A stretch of 64,000 nt of DNA from Thalassococcus arenae (lineage in GTDB: Bacteria; Pseudomonadota; Alphaproteobacteria; Rhodobacterales; Rhodobacteraceae). The notes beneath the pieces were generated by a model. The model had not been told where the DNA came from. It saw nothing but the letters and a program-made list of their open reading frames with translations, and made no database searches. Below, in pieces: positions 55,625 through 64,000 of this stretch; position 1 is the stretch's first letter; every line of letters begins with the position of its first letter. The translations under genes were made by a program, and so were the position numbers. Location of the stretch: positions 496,001 through 560,000 of the forward strand of contig NZ_JAHRWL010000001.1 in NCBI RefSeq assembly GCF_019104745.1, read 5' to 3'.

Positions 55625-56466
55625 TGCTGGTGGTTGCCGCGCTGGTCGTGTGGGCCGTGGCCTGGTGGATCAATTCGCGCCTGTCGAACGGACCGAGCGG
55701 CGACACGCGCGCGGTGCGCATGACGGTCCCGGTGCTGTTCGGGCTGACGGTTCTGGCGGTCTGGGAACTGGTGGTGCGCGGGCTGCAGGTGCCCGCGGTG
55801 ATCCTGCCGCCACCCAGCACGATCTTCACCACGCTGGCGGGGTCGATCCCGATCCTTTGGGAAGACTTCGTGCAGACCTTCGTCAAGGGTGCGCTGTCGG
55901 GCTACGCGATCGGTTGCGGCGCGGCCTTCGTGACCGCGATCCTGGCCGACAGGTTCGAGTTCCTGCGCCAAGGTCTGCTGCCGGTGGGCAATTTCATGGC
56001 CGCCCTGCCGATCGTCGGCACTGCACCGATCCTGGTGATGTGGTTCGGCTTCGACTGGCAATCCAAGGCAGCGGTGGTGGTGGTGATGGTGTTCTTTCCG
56101 GTTCTGGTGAACACGGTATCCGGCCTGCGCGACACCGGCGCGATGCAGCGCGACCTGATGCACACCTATGGCGCGACCTACTGGCAGACTCTGGTGAAAC
56201 TGCGCCTGCCTGCAGCGATGCCGTTCATCTTCAACGGTCTTAAGATCGCCACCACGCTGGCGCTGATCGGGGCCATCGTTGCGGAATTTTTCGGCTCTCC
56301 CACCCGCGGCATGGGCTTTCGCATCTCGACCAGCGTGGGACAGCTTGCGCTGGACATGGTCTGGGCCGAGATTGTCGTTGCCGCGCTGGCGGGCAGCCTG
56401 TTCTATGGCGCCGTGGCGCTGATAGAAAAGGCGGTGACCTTCTGGCATCCCAGCCAGCGGGTCTGA
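55621..56466 (+). CDS. ABC transporter permease, NitT/TauT type
   Basis: A 281-residue permease of the same type, with six hydrophobic segments and the loop MHTYGATYWQTLVKLRLPAA. A second in-frame ATG follows immediately (55624). It precedes the binding protein gene by 76 nt. Confidence 0.87.
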   Translation: MMLVVAALVVWAVAWWINSRLSNGPSGDTRAVRMTVPVLFGLTVLAVWELVVRGLQVPAVILPPPSTIFTTLAGSIPILWEDFVQTFVKGALSGYAIGCGAAFVTAILADRFEFLRQGLLPVGNFMAALPIVGTAPILVMWFGFDWQSKAAVVVVMVFFPVLVNTVSGLRDTGAMQRDLMHTYGATYWQTLVKLRLPAAMPFIFNGLKIATTLALIGAIVAEFFGSPTRGMGFRISTSVGQLALDMVWAEIVVAALAGSLFYGAVALIEKAVTFWHPSQRV

Positions 56467-56542
56467 GACTGACAACAAGAACCCGGATAGCGACCGGGCG
56501 AAAAAACAAAAAGACGACCACAACAGACTAGGAGGTCTGAAG

Positions 56543-57529
56543 ATGAAGAAGACATTGCTTTCCACCGCCGCCGCATTCGCGCTGGCGACCCCGGCGCTGG
56601 CCGCCGACGACGTGACGCTGCAGCTCAAGTGGGTCACACAAGCGCAATTCGCAGGCTACTATGTGGCGCTCGAAAACGGGTTCTACGAGGAAGAGGATCT
56701 GAACGTCACGATCCTGCCGGGCGGGCCGGACATCGCGCCGACGCAGGTGATCGCAGGCGGCGGCGCGGATGTGACCGTCGAATGGATGCCCGCGGCGCTG
56801 GCGGCGCGCGAAAAGGGCCTGCCGCTGGTGAACATCGCCCAGCCGTTCAAGTCGTCGGGCATGATGCTGACCTGCTGGAAGGACGCCGGTATCGCATCGC
56901 CCGAAGACCTCAAGAACCGCACGCTGGGCGTCTGGTTCTTCGGCAACGAATTTCCGTTCATGTCGTGGATGAGCAGCCTCGGCATTTCCACCGACGGCAA
57001 GTCGGAAAACGGGGTCGAGGTGCTCAAGCAGGGCTTCAACGTCGACCCGCTGCTGCAACGCCAGGCCGATTGCATCAGCACGATGACCTACAATGAATAC
57101 TGGCAGGTGATCGACGCCGGTGTCAGCCCCGATGAACTGGTGACCTTCAAATACGAGGATCAGGGCGTCGCGACGCTCGAAGATGGTCTCTACGTGCTCG
57201 AGGACAAGCTGAGCGATCCGGAATTCACCGACAAGATGGCGCGCTTCGTCCGGGCGTCGATGAAGGGCTGGAAATGGGCCGAGGAAAACCCCGAGGACGC
57301 GGCGATGATCGTGCTCGACTATGACGAGACCGGCGCGCAGACCGAGGGTCACCAGATCCGCATGATGGGCGAGATCGCCAAGCTGACCGCAGGCTCGAAC
57401 GGGGCGCTTGATCCGGCGGATTACGAACGCACGGTGGCGACGTTGCTGGCGGGCGGGTCGGACCCGGTCATCACCGCCGCACCGGAAGGCGCCTGGACCC
57501 ACGCGATCACAGATGCGGCGCTGAACTGA
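56543..57529 (+). CDS. ABC transporter periplasmic binding protein, NMT1/THI5-like
   Basis: A 328-residue protein with a signal peptide (cleavage about ALA-ADD at 21) and the THI5/NMT1-like start LQLKWVTQAQFAGYYVALEN. Relatives bind pyrimidine moieties such as hydroxymethylpyrimidine precursors, which fits a pyrimidine importer. AGGAGG precedes the start by 8 nt. It closes the pyrimidine operon and is followed by a hairpin terminator. Confidence 0.88.
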   Translation: MKKTLLSTAAAFALATPALAADDVTLQLKWVTQAQFAGYYVALENGFYEEEDLNVTILPGGPDIAPTQVIAGGGADVTVEWMPAALAAREKGLPLVNIAQPFKSSGMMLTCWKDAGIASPEDLKNRTLGVWFFGNEFPFMSWMSSLGISTDGKSENGVEVLKQGFNVDPLLQRQADCISTMTYNEYWQVIDAGVSPDELVTFKYEDQGVATLEDGLYVLEDKLSDPEFTDKMARFVRASMKGWKWAEENPEDAAMIVLDYDETGAQTEGHQIRMMGEIAKLTAGSNGALDPADYERTVATLLAGGSDPVITAAPEGAWTHAITDAALN

Positions 57530-57548
57530 GCCGGTCGACCAGCCTTGG

Positions 57549-57574
57549 AACGGGGCCCGGATGCGGGCCCCGTT
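57549..57574 (+). terminator. Intrinsic-type terminator after pyrimidine operon
   Basis: An 11-bp stem (57549-57559 with 57564-57574) with loop GATG, ending in TTT, 20 nt after the binding-protein stop. Confidence 0.7.
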
Positions 57575-57662
57575 TCGCGTGGCGCCCGCGTCTGGTTCCG
57601 CGGGCTGGCGACACCGCGACTGGGTCGTTGACAGCCGCCCCGCCGCTTGCAATCCCTTGCGC

Positions 57663-58979
57663 ATGAAGCCGGTTTTCCCAAGCCTTGCCTTGGCCGCGAT
57701 AGCCACCCTTGCCGCTGCCGATCTGCCCGCGCCGGTCACCGATGCGGATTACCTGCCGATCGACAGGGCCGAGGCGGAACTGGGGCAATTGCTGTTCTAC
57801 GATCCGATCCTGTCGGGCAACCGAACGGTATCCTGCGCGACCTGCCACCACCCGGCCCTGGCCACCGCCGACGGCGTGGCCTTGTCGCTGGGCGATGGCG
57901 GCGTCGGATTGGGGCAGAGCCGCCGCGCCGATCCCGAAAACCTTCCCGAACAAAGGATCCCGCGCAATGCGCCGGCCTTGTTCAACCTGGGCGCCCGCGA
58001 GTTCACGGTGATGTTCCACGACGGCCGGATCGAGGTCGACCCGGCCCAACCCGGCGGCATGCGCAGCCCCTTGGGCGAGGACCAGACCCGCGGATTCGCG
58101 TCTGTCCTGTCGCTGCAGACCATGTTCCCGGTGCTCAGCGCCGACGAGATGGCGGGCCACTACGGCGAGAACGAGATCAGCAAACTGGTGCGCGCGGGCC
58201 GAATCACCGGCGAGAACGGCGCCTGGGCGGCCATTTCGCACCGGGTGGCGGCCTTGCCGGATTACGTGCAACGGTTCCAGGCCGTCTATCCGCATGTCAC
58301 CGCGCCCGAGGATATCGCCTTCACCGACATTTCCAACGCAATCGCTGCCTTCATCGCATTCGAATGGCGGTCGGATCAAAGCCCGTTCGACGCCGCCCTG
58401 CGCGGCGCGGGAGACTTGCCCGAGATGGCGGCGGCGGGGCGTGATCTGTTCTACGGCAAGGCCCGCTGCGCCGAGTGTCATTCCGGCAAGTTCCAGACCG
58501 ATCATGGCTTTCACGCCATGGCCGCACCGCAGATCGGACCGGGCAAGGCCGCGCGGTTCGAAAGCCACGCCCGCGACGAAGGGCGGATGCGCGTCACCGG
58601 CCGGGCCGAGGACGCCTTTGCCTTTCGCACGCCTTCGCTGCGCAATGTCACCGAAACCGCGCCCTATGGTCATGCCGGGGCTCATGCGACGCTGGCCGGG
58701 TTCCTGCGCGACCACGTGGAACCCGGCGGCAACCTCGACAGTTTCGACGCGGCCCAGGTCCGGCTGCCCGAACTGCCGGTCGAGGATTTCCGCATTCTGT
58801 CGGACACAGCCGAGATCGACGCGATCAAGGCGGCCAAAGGCTTTGCCGTCGATCTGACGGACACCGACTTGCAGCAAATCGAAGCTTTCCTTGCCGCGCT
58901 GACCGATCCGGAGGCCTTGGCCGGCCGGTTGGGTGTGCCGGACAGCGTACCCAGCGGCCTTCCTGTGGACCGCCCCTAA
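57663..58979 (+). CDS. Dihaem cytochrome c peroxidase (MauG-like)
   Basis: A 438-residue exported protein with a signal peptide (about residues 1-19) and two haem c sites: CATCH at 58-62 and CAECH near 269. The family-type LGQLLFYDPILSGNRTVSC precedes the first. Periplasmic; reduces H2O2 or, like MauG, modifies a protein. The target is unknown. It overlaps the convergent FG-GAP gene by 4 nt. Confidence 0.88.
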   Translation: MKPVFPSLALAAIATLAAADLPAPVTDADYLPIDRAEAELGQLLFYDPILSGNRTVSCATCHHPALATADGVALSLGDGGVGLGQSRRADPENLPEQRIPRNAPALFNLGAREFTVMFHDGRIEVDPAQPGGMRSPLGEDQTRGFASVLSLQTMFPVLSADEMAGHYGENEISKLVRAGRITGENGAWAAISHRVAALPDYVQRFQAVYPHVTAPEDIAFTDISNAIAAFIAFEWRSDQSPFDAALRGAGDLPEMAAAGRDLFYGKARCAECHSGKFQTDHGFHAMAAPQIGPGKAARFESHARDEGRMRVTGRAEDAFAFRTPSLRNVTETAPYGHAGAHATLAGFLRDHVEPGGNLDSFDAAQVRLPELPVEDFRILSDTAEIDAIKAAKGFAVDLTDTDLQQIEAFLAALTDPEALAGRLGVPDSVPSGLPVDRP

Positions 58980-60460
58980 CGCAACTCCAGCCGCATCACC
59001 GCACCTGCGGCGTGTTCGGCATCGTGCAGGATCGCGCCGTCGGGGCCGATCACCTCGACCCGCGCTGTTCCGGCCTGACCCAGACCGAAATGCAGCGGAC
59101 CAGCCTGTCCGCCCGCATGCCCGCCACCAACGACGATCTGCTGCGTCTGAACGCCTGCCGGCGTTGTCACGCGCACCATCCCGCCAACCAGCCGGGTGTT
59201 GCCTGCCGCGCGGATATCGACCGCCAGCCAGCCACCCGCATCTGGCGTCACGTTGCGATACAGCTCCATTGGCGCGCGGCGGTTGATCACCACCACGTCC
59301 AGCAGGCCATCGCCGTCGAAATCGGCCAGCGCAGCCCCGCGCGACCGTGCCATGCTGGCCAGCCCGGCCGTGTCGGCGGCTTCGGCGAACGTGCCGTCCG
59401 GCTGCTGCATCAGCAGGTTGTTGGGGTCCAGCATCGCCATGCCGGGCATCTGGTCGACATTGCCCTTGGCGATGAACAGATCGGCGCGGCCGTCATTGTC
59501 CATGTCACCGAATTCGGCATGCCAGCCGGTGGACGGACGGCCATCGCCGCCGGTAAAGGGGCGCTGCGCGTAGCTGCCGATGGAGAACGGTGCAGCGACA
59601 TAGCTGCCATCTGCCTGCGCGATCTGCATCAGCTGATCGCCCATCGAGGTCAGCATCACCTCGTCCCGCCCGTCGCCGGTGATGTCGCGGCTGGCGATGC
59701 CCATCCCCCACAGCGACACGCGCGGCCAGCCGTCCGCTTCGGTCAGAAACCGCTGTTCGACGGGGTCATACATCTGCTCGAAACCCTCGCGGATGTAATA
59801 GTGGCGGTCATTCGAGATGCGCAGTCGCAGCGTGCCCGAAGCATCCCGTGCCGCCAGCATCGACAACGTGCAAAAGCCCGGCCCCAGCGTTTCGGCGCGC
59901 CAGCCGTCCGGGCCGGGAAACAACAGGTCATGGCTGTCACAGGTGCCGAACGGTCCCTCAGGGTCGTGCCGGTCGACGTAGTTGCCCACCGCCATCACCG
60001 GGCGGTCGAAACCGGAAGGCCACCACGCGGTGAAGGCCGTGGACCAGTCGTCGCGGACAGGGATATCCCAGGCCGTGGTGACATCCTTGAACCTGCAATC
60101 GGGCCCACCCTGCAGGACGACATTCGCGCCAACCCGCAACACGAACAGATCCAGCCAACCGTCGCCGTCGATGTCCAGGGGATAGGCCCCGGTCACACCG
60201 GTCAGTCGCGGAACCGAAACATCGGCAAAGCGCATCCCACCCTGGTTGACGAACAGCCGCGCCGGCGCGGTTCCGCCAGCGGCAAACAGGTCCGGACGCG
60301 CATCGCCGTTGCAATCCAGAACCGCCACACCGCCGCCGACGAAGTGTTCCCAGTCGCCCTGGTAGACATGTTCGGGCAGGTTGGCCGAGACGTCCTCGAA
60401 CGCGATTTGCGCCGTTGCCGACTGGGCGCAGATCAGCACGAGCGCCAAGGCCGGTCTCAC
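58976..60460 (-). CDS. Exported FG-GAP/UnbV-type beta-propeller protein
   Basis: A 494-residue protein with a short signal peptide from a GTG start at 60460 (ends about SATAQ). It has at least five Ca-binding-like repeats of the form DxDGDGxxD, e.g. DIDGDGWLDLF, DMDNDGRADLF, DFDGDGLLDVV, and a C-terminal ASPIC/UnbV-type segment (GGWLAVDIRAAGNTRLVGG). Its GTG overlaps the stop of the ROK regulator gene, so it is cotranscribed with it. Probably a periplasmic or surface binding protein; ligand unknown. Confidence 0.83.
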   Translation of the reverse strand: MRPALALVLICAQSATAQIAFEDVSANLPEHVYQGDWEHFVGGGVAVLDCNGDARPDLFAAGGTAPARLFVNQGGMRFADVSVPRLTGVTGAYPLDIDGDGWLDLFVLRVGANVVLQGGPDCRFKDVTTAWDIPVRDDWSTAFTAWWPSGFDRPVMAVGNYVDRHDPEGPFGTCDSHDLLFPGPDGWRAETLGPGFCTLSMLAARDASGTLRLRISNDRHYYIREGFEQMYDPVEQRFLTEADGWPRVSLWGMGIASRDITGDGRDEVMLTSMGDQLMQIAQADGSYVAAPFSIGSYAQRPFTGGDGRPSTGWHAEFGDMDNDGRADLFIAKGNVDQMPGMAMLDPNNLLMQQPDGTFAEAADTAGLASMARSRGAALADFDGDGLLDVVVINRRAPMELYRNVTPDAGGWLAVDIRAAGNTRLVGGMVRVTTPAGVQTQQIVVGGGHAGGQAGPLHFGLGQAGTARVEVIGPDGAILHDAEHAAGAVMRLELR

Positions 60461-61710
60461 AGCGCGGCCATCGCCTGACTGGTCGCCGTCGAAAGCGCCA
60501 GCGCACCCGCGCCCAGTGCCCAGACCGGATCCTTCCAGGCGTGGACCTCGACGCGGTCGCGGAATCGTTCGACATCCAGTGTCATGGACAGCATTTCTTC
60601 CAGCACGCCCTCGGAATAGAAATAATCGAAGGTCAGCCGTTCGCCGGTGATGATGATCCGTTCGGGATCGAACAACTGCATCACGTTCGACAGACCTAGC
60701 GCGAGATAGCGGCTGGCACGCAGAAAGATCGACCGCGCCGCCTTGTTGCCGGCCTTGGCTTCTTCGTACAGCCGCTTGACCGTTTCGTCCGGGTTCAAGG
60801 GGTCGGGCGTGTCGCCGCGCAACGCCGTCGTCGCCTCGCGCACCAGGGCGTAGTCGGCCAGATATGCCTCGAGACAGCCGCGCCGCCCGCAGCGGCACAG
60901 CGCGCCGTCCAGCTGCACCTTGGTATGGCCGATCTCCATTCCCAGCCCGCGGGCACCGCGGAACAGGCGGTTGTTCAGCACGAAACCCATGCCGATTCCG
61001 TTCTCGATCGTGACGACGCAGAAATTGTTCATCGCCCGCCCCTTGCCGAACCACAGCTCGGCCAGTGTCAGCAGGTTGGCGTCGTTCTCCAGCACGGTCT
61101 CGATGCCAAGCCGGTCGCGGATCATCCGGGCCAATGGCACGGAGCGGCTGTTGAGCAATGGCGACCAGTTGACCGACCCGGTCACCGTTTCGACCAGACC
61201 CGGAAGGCCTATCCCGACAGCGCGGATATCGTCGCGAGGCGTCCCGGTTTCGACCAGCAACGCCGTGACCAACCGGTCGATCCGGTCGACGACATGTGAG
61301 GGGTCGGCGTCGCGGCCATCGGCGGCGAGGCTGACCTGGTGAATCTGCTCGCCGGCGAAATTCATCATCGTGGCGGCGTGGCGCAAATCGGACAGCTTGA
61401 TCCCGATCACCCGGACCGCATCCGGAACCACCGCCAGCGACACCGGCGGACGGCCCCGCCCGCTTTCGCGCGCACCGCCCTCGACCTCTTGCAGGTAGCC
61501 CGCGCCGATCAGATCGGAAGACAGGGCCGTGACCGTTCCGGGGCTGATTTCCAGCGCGCGCGCGATCTCGACCCGCGGCACGGCGCCCATCGACCGGACG
61601 AGGTCGAGCACCTTCTGCCTGGGCGGAATGGACGGGTCCGACAAGGGCGCGAGCGATGGTCCGCAGCCCCGCGCGGCGCTGTCGGGACGGTCCTTTACCG
61701 ATAGGTTCAA
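60457..61710 (-). CDS. xylR: ROK-family transcriptional regulator (XylR type)
   Basis: A 417-residue ROK repressor with N-terminal winged HTH (IARALEISPGTVTALSSDLI near 48), a ROK sugar-kinase-like domain and the zinc motif CRCGRRGCLEAY near 273. A TTG start at 61710 is supported by GAGGAG six bases before. Divergent from xylF; most likely represses xylose transport genes and is relieved by xylose. Confidence 0.88.
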   Translation of the reverse strand: MNLSVKDRPDSAARGCGPSLAPLSDPSIPPRQKVLDLVRSMGAVPRVEIARALEISPGTVTALSSDLIGAGYLQEVEGGARESGRGRPPVSLAVVPDAVRVIGIKLSDLRHAATMMNFAGEQIHQVSLAADGRDADPSHVVDRIDRLVTALLVETGTPRDDIRAVGIGLPGLVETVTGSVNWSPLLNSRSVPLARMIRDRLGIETVLENDANLLTLAELWFGKGRAMNNFCVVTIENGIGMGFVLNNRLFRGARGLGMEIGHTKVQLDGALCRCGRRGCLEAYLADYALVREATTALRGDTPDPLNPDETVKRLYEEAKAGNKAARSIFLRASRYLALGLSNVMQLFDPERIIITGERLTFDYFYSEGVLEEMLSMTLDVERFRDRVEVHAWKDPVWALGAGALALSTATSQAMAAL

Positions 61711-61722
61711 ATTTTTCTCCTC

Positions 61723-61737
61723 TCGAATTAATTCGGT
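61723..61737 (-). promoter_or_regulatory. Candidate XylR operator 1
   Basis: On the minus strand ACCGAATTAATTCGA, containing a perfect 12-bp palindrome (61724-61735) 14 nt before the regulator start, overlapping its leader. It matches 11 of 15 bases with the site inside the xylF promoter. Confidence 0.55.
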
Positions 61738-61820
61738 CCCAATTCCCGCAGGCTGTCAAGAGTATCTTTCAATGCAGCGGTTCATTACCCCGAAACGCCA
61801 TGTGATCTGCAAACTTTATT

Positions 61821-61849
61821 TTGACAACCGAAATTATTGAAAGCAAACT
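61821..61849 (+). promoter_or_regulatory. Candidate xylF promoter with internal operator
   Basis: TTGACA at 61821-61826 is a perfect -35 box; a weak -10 (CAAACT, 61844-61849) follows at 17 nt. The spacer holds ACCGAAATTATTGAA (61827-61841), similar to the palindrome at 61723, so repressor binding would block polymerase. It lies 60 nt before the xylF start. Confidence 0.55.
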
Positions 61850-61909
61850 GGGGGCGTTGCGACTCGGATCGGGGGAGACCCGGGATGCGTCGCCCAATGG
61901 GAGGAAACC

Positions 61910-62932
61910 ATGAAGAAATCTGTGATTGTCGGCGCCGTTATGGCCGCCGCGATGTCGACCGCCGCATTCGCGCAAGAGCTGACCGTCGGCGTGAGCTGGT
62001 CGAACTTTCAGGAAGAACGCTGGAAGACCGACGAAGCCGCCATCAAGGCCAAGCTGGAAGAACTGGGCGCGACCTATGTGTCCGCCGACGCGCAGGCTTC
62101 GGCCGCCAAGCAGCTGACCGATGTCGAGGCGCTGATCGCCCAGGGCGCCGATGCGCTGATCATCCTGGCGATGGACAAGGACGCGATCGGCCCCGCCGTC
62201 GACAAGGCCGCCGCCGAAGGCATTCCGGTCGTGGGCTACGACCGTCTGATCGAGGATGACCGGACCTTCTATCTGACCTTCGACAACAAGGGTGTCGGCC
62301 GCATCATCGCCGAAACCGTGACCGCCGCGCAGCCCGAAGGCAACTTTGCCATCATCAAGGGCGACAAGGGCGACCCCAATGCCGGCTTCCTACTGGAAGG
62401 CATGATGGAAGTGATCGGCGACGATGTCGCCGCCGGCAAGATCACCATCGTCGGCGAGGCGTTTACCGATGGCTGGAAGCCCGACAACGCCCAGAAGAAC
62501 ATGGAACAGATCCTGACAGCCGCCAACAATGACGTCGACGCCGTGCTGGCGCAGAATGACGGCATGGCGGGCGGCGCCATCGCGGCGCTGTCGGCGCAGG
62601 GCCTGAACATTCCCGTGGGTGGTCAGGACGGCGACCATGCCGCACTGAACCGCGTGGCCCGTGGCTCCCAGACCGTGTCGGTCTGGAAAGACAGCCGTCA
62701 GCTGGGCGCCGCCGCGGCCGAGATCGCCGTGGCGCTGGCCAACGGCACCGCGATGGATGCCATTTCCGGCGCGGTGAAGTGGTCCGGCGGTGAAAAAGGT
62801 GTCGAGATGAACGCCATCTTCCTGGCGCCGACCCCGGTCACCAAGGACAACATCAACGTCGTGATCGACGCGGGTCACATCGCCAAGGACAAGGTCTGCG
62901 AAGGCGCCATGGACGGCGTTGCAGGCTGCTGA
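61910..62932 (+). CDS. xylF: D-xylose ABC transporter binding protein
   Basis: A 340-residue XylF with signal peptide to about 21 (AAFA-QE), the start LTVGVSWSNFQEERWKTDEA and the family segment VVGYDRLIEDDRTFYLTFDN. It binds D-xylose in the periplasm. SD GAGGAAACC precedes ATG 61910. It is followed by a hairpin with a T-run, then xylH. Confidence 0.93.
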   Translation: MKKSVIVGAVMAAAMSTAAFAQELTVGVSWSNFQEERWKTDEAAIKAKLEELGATYVSADAQASAAKQLTDVEALIAQGADALIILAMDKDAIGPAVDKAAAEGIPVVGYDRLIEDDRTFYLTFDNKGVGRIIAETVTAAQPEGNFAIIKGDKGDPNAGFLLEGMMEVIGDDVAAGKITIVGEAFTDGWKPDNAQKNMEQILTAANNDVDAVLAQNDGMAGGAIAALSAQGLNIPVGGQDGDHAALNRVARGSQTVSVWKDSRQLGAAAAEIAVALANGTAMDAISGAVKWSGGEKGVEMNAIFLAPTPVTKDNINVVIDAGHIAKDKVCEGAMDGVAGC

Positions 62933-62947
62933 TCGCAGCGACGATCC

Positions 62948-62981
62948 CGGGCACCGGCGGCAATACGCCGGTGCCCGTTTT
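62948..62981 (+). terminator. Terminator/attenuator hairpin xylF/xylH
   Basis: A 12-bp stem (62948-62959 with 62966-62977), 6-nt loop, followed by TTTT. As it lies between xylF and xylH it probably acts as a partial terminator. Confidence 0.75.
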
Positions 62982-63061
62982 GCCAGTCACTCCGTACAAT
63001 TCGTCGCGATCGGCGGCCGGCAATCGCCAGGCCACGAACGCGCCATGACCGGGACAATGAC

Positions 63062-64000
63062 ATGACCGACACCACGCAAGGCAGCGCAGCCGCGAAGGAC
63101 AAGGGCGATGGCGCCCTGACCCGCTTCCTGCGCGCCACCGAACTCGACACCCGCCTGCTGGGCATGCTGGCCGCGCTGGCGTTGATCTGGGTGGGCTTTC
63201 ACATGTATGGCGCGCTGGTCAACGGGTTCGGCGCGTTCTTGACACCGCGCAACCTGTGGAACCTCAGCGTGCAGACCTCGTCCATCGGGATCATGGCCTG
63301 CGGCATGGTCCTGGTCATCGTTACCCGGCATATCGACCTGTCGGTCGGCTCGGTTCTGGGTTTCTGCGCGATCATCATGGGCGTCACGCAGGTCTGGATC
63401 CTGCCGCAATGGTTGGGCCTGGGCCATCCGCTGATCTGGATCATCGCGGTCATCGTGGGGATGATCGTCGGCACGATGATCGGCGCGCTGCATGGCTGGC
63501 TGATCGCCTATCGCGGCATTCCGGCCTTCATCGTCACGCTGGGCGGCTTGCTGGTCTGGCGCGGCGCGGCCTTTCTGGTGGCCCGCGGCGAAACCATCAG
63601 CCCGGTGGATTCCACCTTTCAATTGCTGGGCGGCGGACCCTATGGCGCCATCGGCGCCACCGGCAGCTGGATCGTCGGCCTGGTCGGCTGCGCCGCGGTC
63701 GTCGCCCTGGTGTTGTTCGGCCGCCGCCAACGCCGCAAGTTCGAATTTCCGCTGCGCCCGGTCTGGGCCGACAGCTTCATCGCCGCGCTTGGCTGCGCCG
63801 CGCTGGTCGGCGCCGTGCTGCTGGTCAATTCCTATCCCTGGCCGCGTGGCATCGTGCGCCAATACGCCCAGGCCGAAGGCATCGAGATCCCCGAGGGCGG
63901 GCTGTTCATCAGCCACGGCTTCGCCATCCCGGTTCTGATCCTGGTGACCGTGGTCATCATCATGACCTTCATCATGTCGCGCACTCGGTTCGGCCGCTAT
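63062..64000 (+). CDS. xylH: D-xylose ABC transporter permease (cut by window end)
   Basis: The first 313 residues of an XylH/RbsC-type permease; the right edge cuts it. Family motif VTRHIDLSVGSVLGF near 88 and several membrane segments are visible; the region with RRRQRRKF near 220 is the usual extended loop of XylH. Works with XylF and an ATPase expected downstream. Confidence 0.9.
   Translation, partial: MTDTTQGSAAAKDKGDGALTRFLRATELDTRLLGMLAALALIWVGFHMYGALVNGFGAFLTPRNLWNLSVQTSSIGIMACGMVLVIVTRHIDLSVGSVLGFCAIIMGVTQVWILPQWLGLGHPLIWIIAVIVGMIVGTMIGALHGWLIAYRGIPAFIVTLGGLLVWRGAAFLVARGETISPVDSTFQLLGGGPYGAIGATGSWIVGLVGCAAVVALVLFGRRQRRKFEFPLRPVWADSFIAALGCAALVGAVLLVNSYPWPRGIVRQYAQAEGIEIPEGGLFISHGFAIPVLILVTVVIIMTFIMSRTRFGRY

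Overview
The window looks like a chromosomal stretch of a Rhodobacterales (Roseobacter/Paracoccus-type) alphaproteobacterium. The DNA is GC-rich, genes are tightly packed with ATGA/GTGA stop-start overlaps, and most of it is catabolic ABC-transporter operons of types known from that order: urea (urt), polyols (smo/mtlK), glycerol-type (glpSTPQUV), reductive pyrimidine degradation and xylose. No rRNA, tRNA, insertion sequence or CRISPR array was recognised.

Layout. (1) 1-8.0 kb: two very large leftward genes with fused nuclease and helicase domains. One is a DnaQ-like exonuclease + RecQ + UvrD fusion that runs off the left edge; the other is a HIT-like + PLD + DEAD-type helicase with a DUF3427-like C-terminus. 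They resemble genome-defence or repair genes and are followed by a gene-poor, partly AT-rich segment (8.0-8.7 kb). (2) 8.7-15.4 kb: a small exported protein and urtABCDE. (3) 15.4-19.5 kb: a divergent pair, a dimethylglycine/sarcosine-dehydrogenase-like flavoprotein and an MttB-like methyltransferase. (4) 19.5-29.9 kb: a leftward polyol operon (LacI regulator, smoE-F-G-K, short-chain dehydrogenase, mannitol-dehydrogenase-family enzyme), divergent from uxaC-uxuA of hexuronate degradation. (5) 29.9-35.7 kb: a small conserved-looking protein, mgtE, a cluster of retropepsin-like protease, RimK-type ligase and M14-type carboxypeptidase/acylase, then a BlaI/BlaR1-like pair. (6) 35.7-41.7 kb: a leftward glycerol-type ABC system. 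(7) 41.9-44.7 kb: three sugar-acid or polyol enzymes. (8) 44.9-57.6 kb: a pyrimidine catabolic regulon (preT, methyltransferase, preA, TetR regulator, carbamoyl-amidohydrolase, dihydropyrimidinase, ABC importer) with two matching RutR-like operators; a foreign-looking HEPN-type gene sits inside it. (9) 57.7-60.5 kb: a MauG-like dihaem peroxidase and an FG-GAP/UnbV-type exported protein. (10) 60.5-64 kb: a ROK regulator divergent from xylF-xylH (xylH cut by the right edge).

The most unusual items are the nuclease-helicase pair at the left edge, the HEPN-type gene translationally coupled inside the pyrimidine operon, two pairs of matching operator-like sequences (LacI and TetR systems) and a third pair in the xylose promoter region, hairpins placed after the binding-protein gene in four separate ABC operons, and complementary defects in the two glycerol-type ATPases. 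All functions are inferred from sequence motifs and family knowledge; no database search was run.
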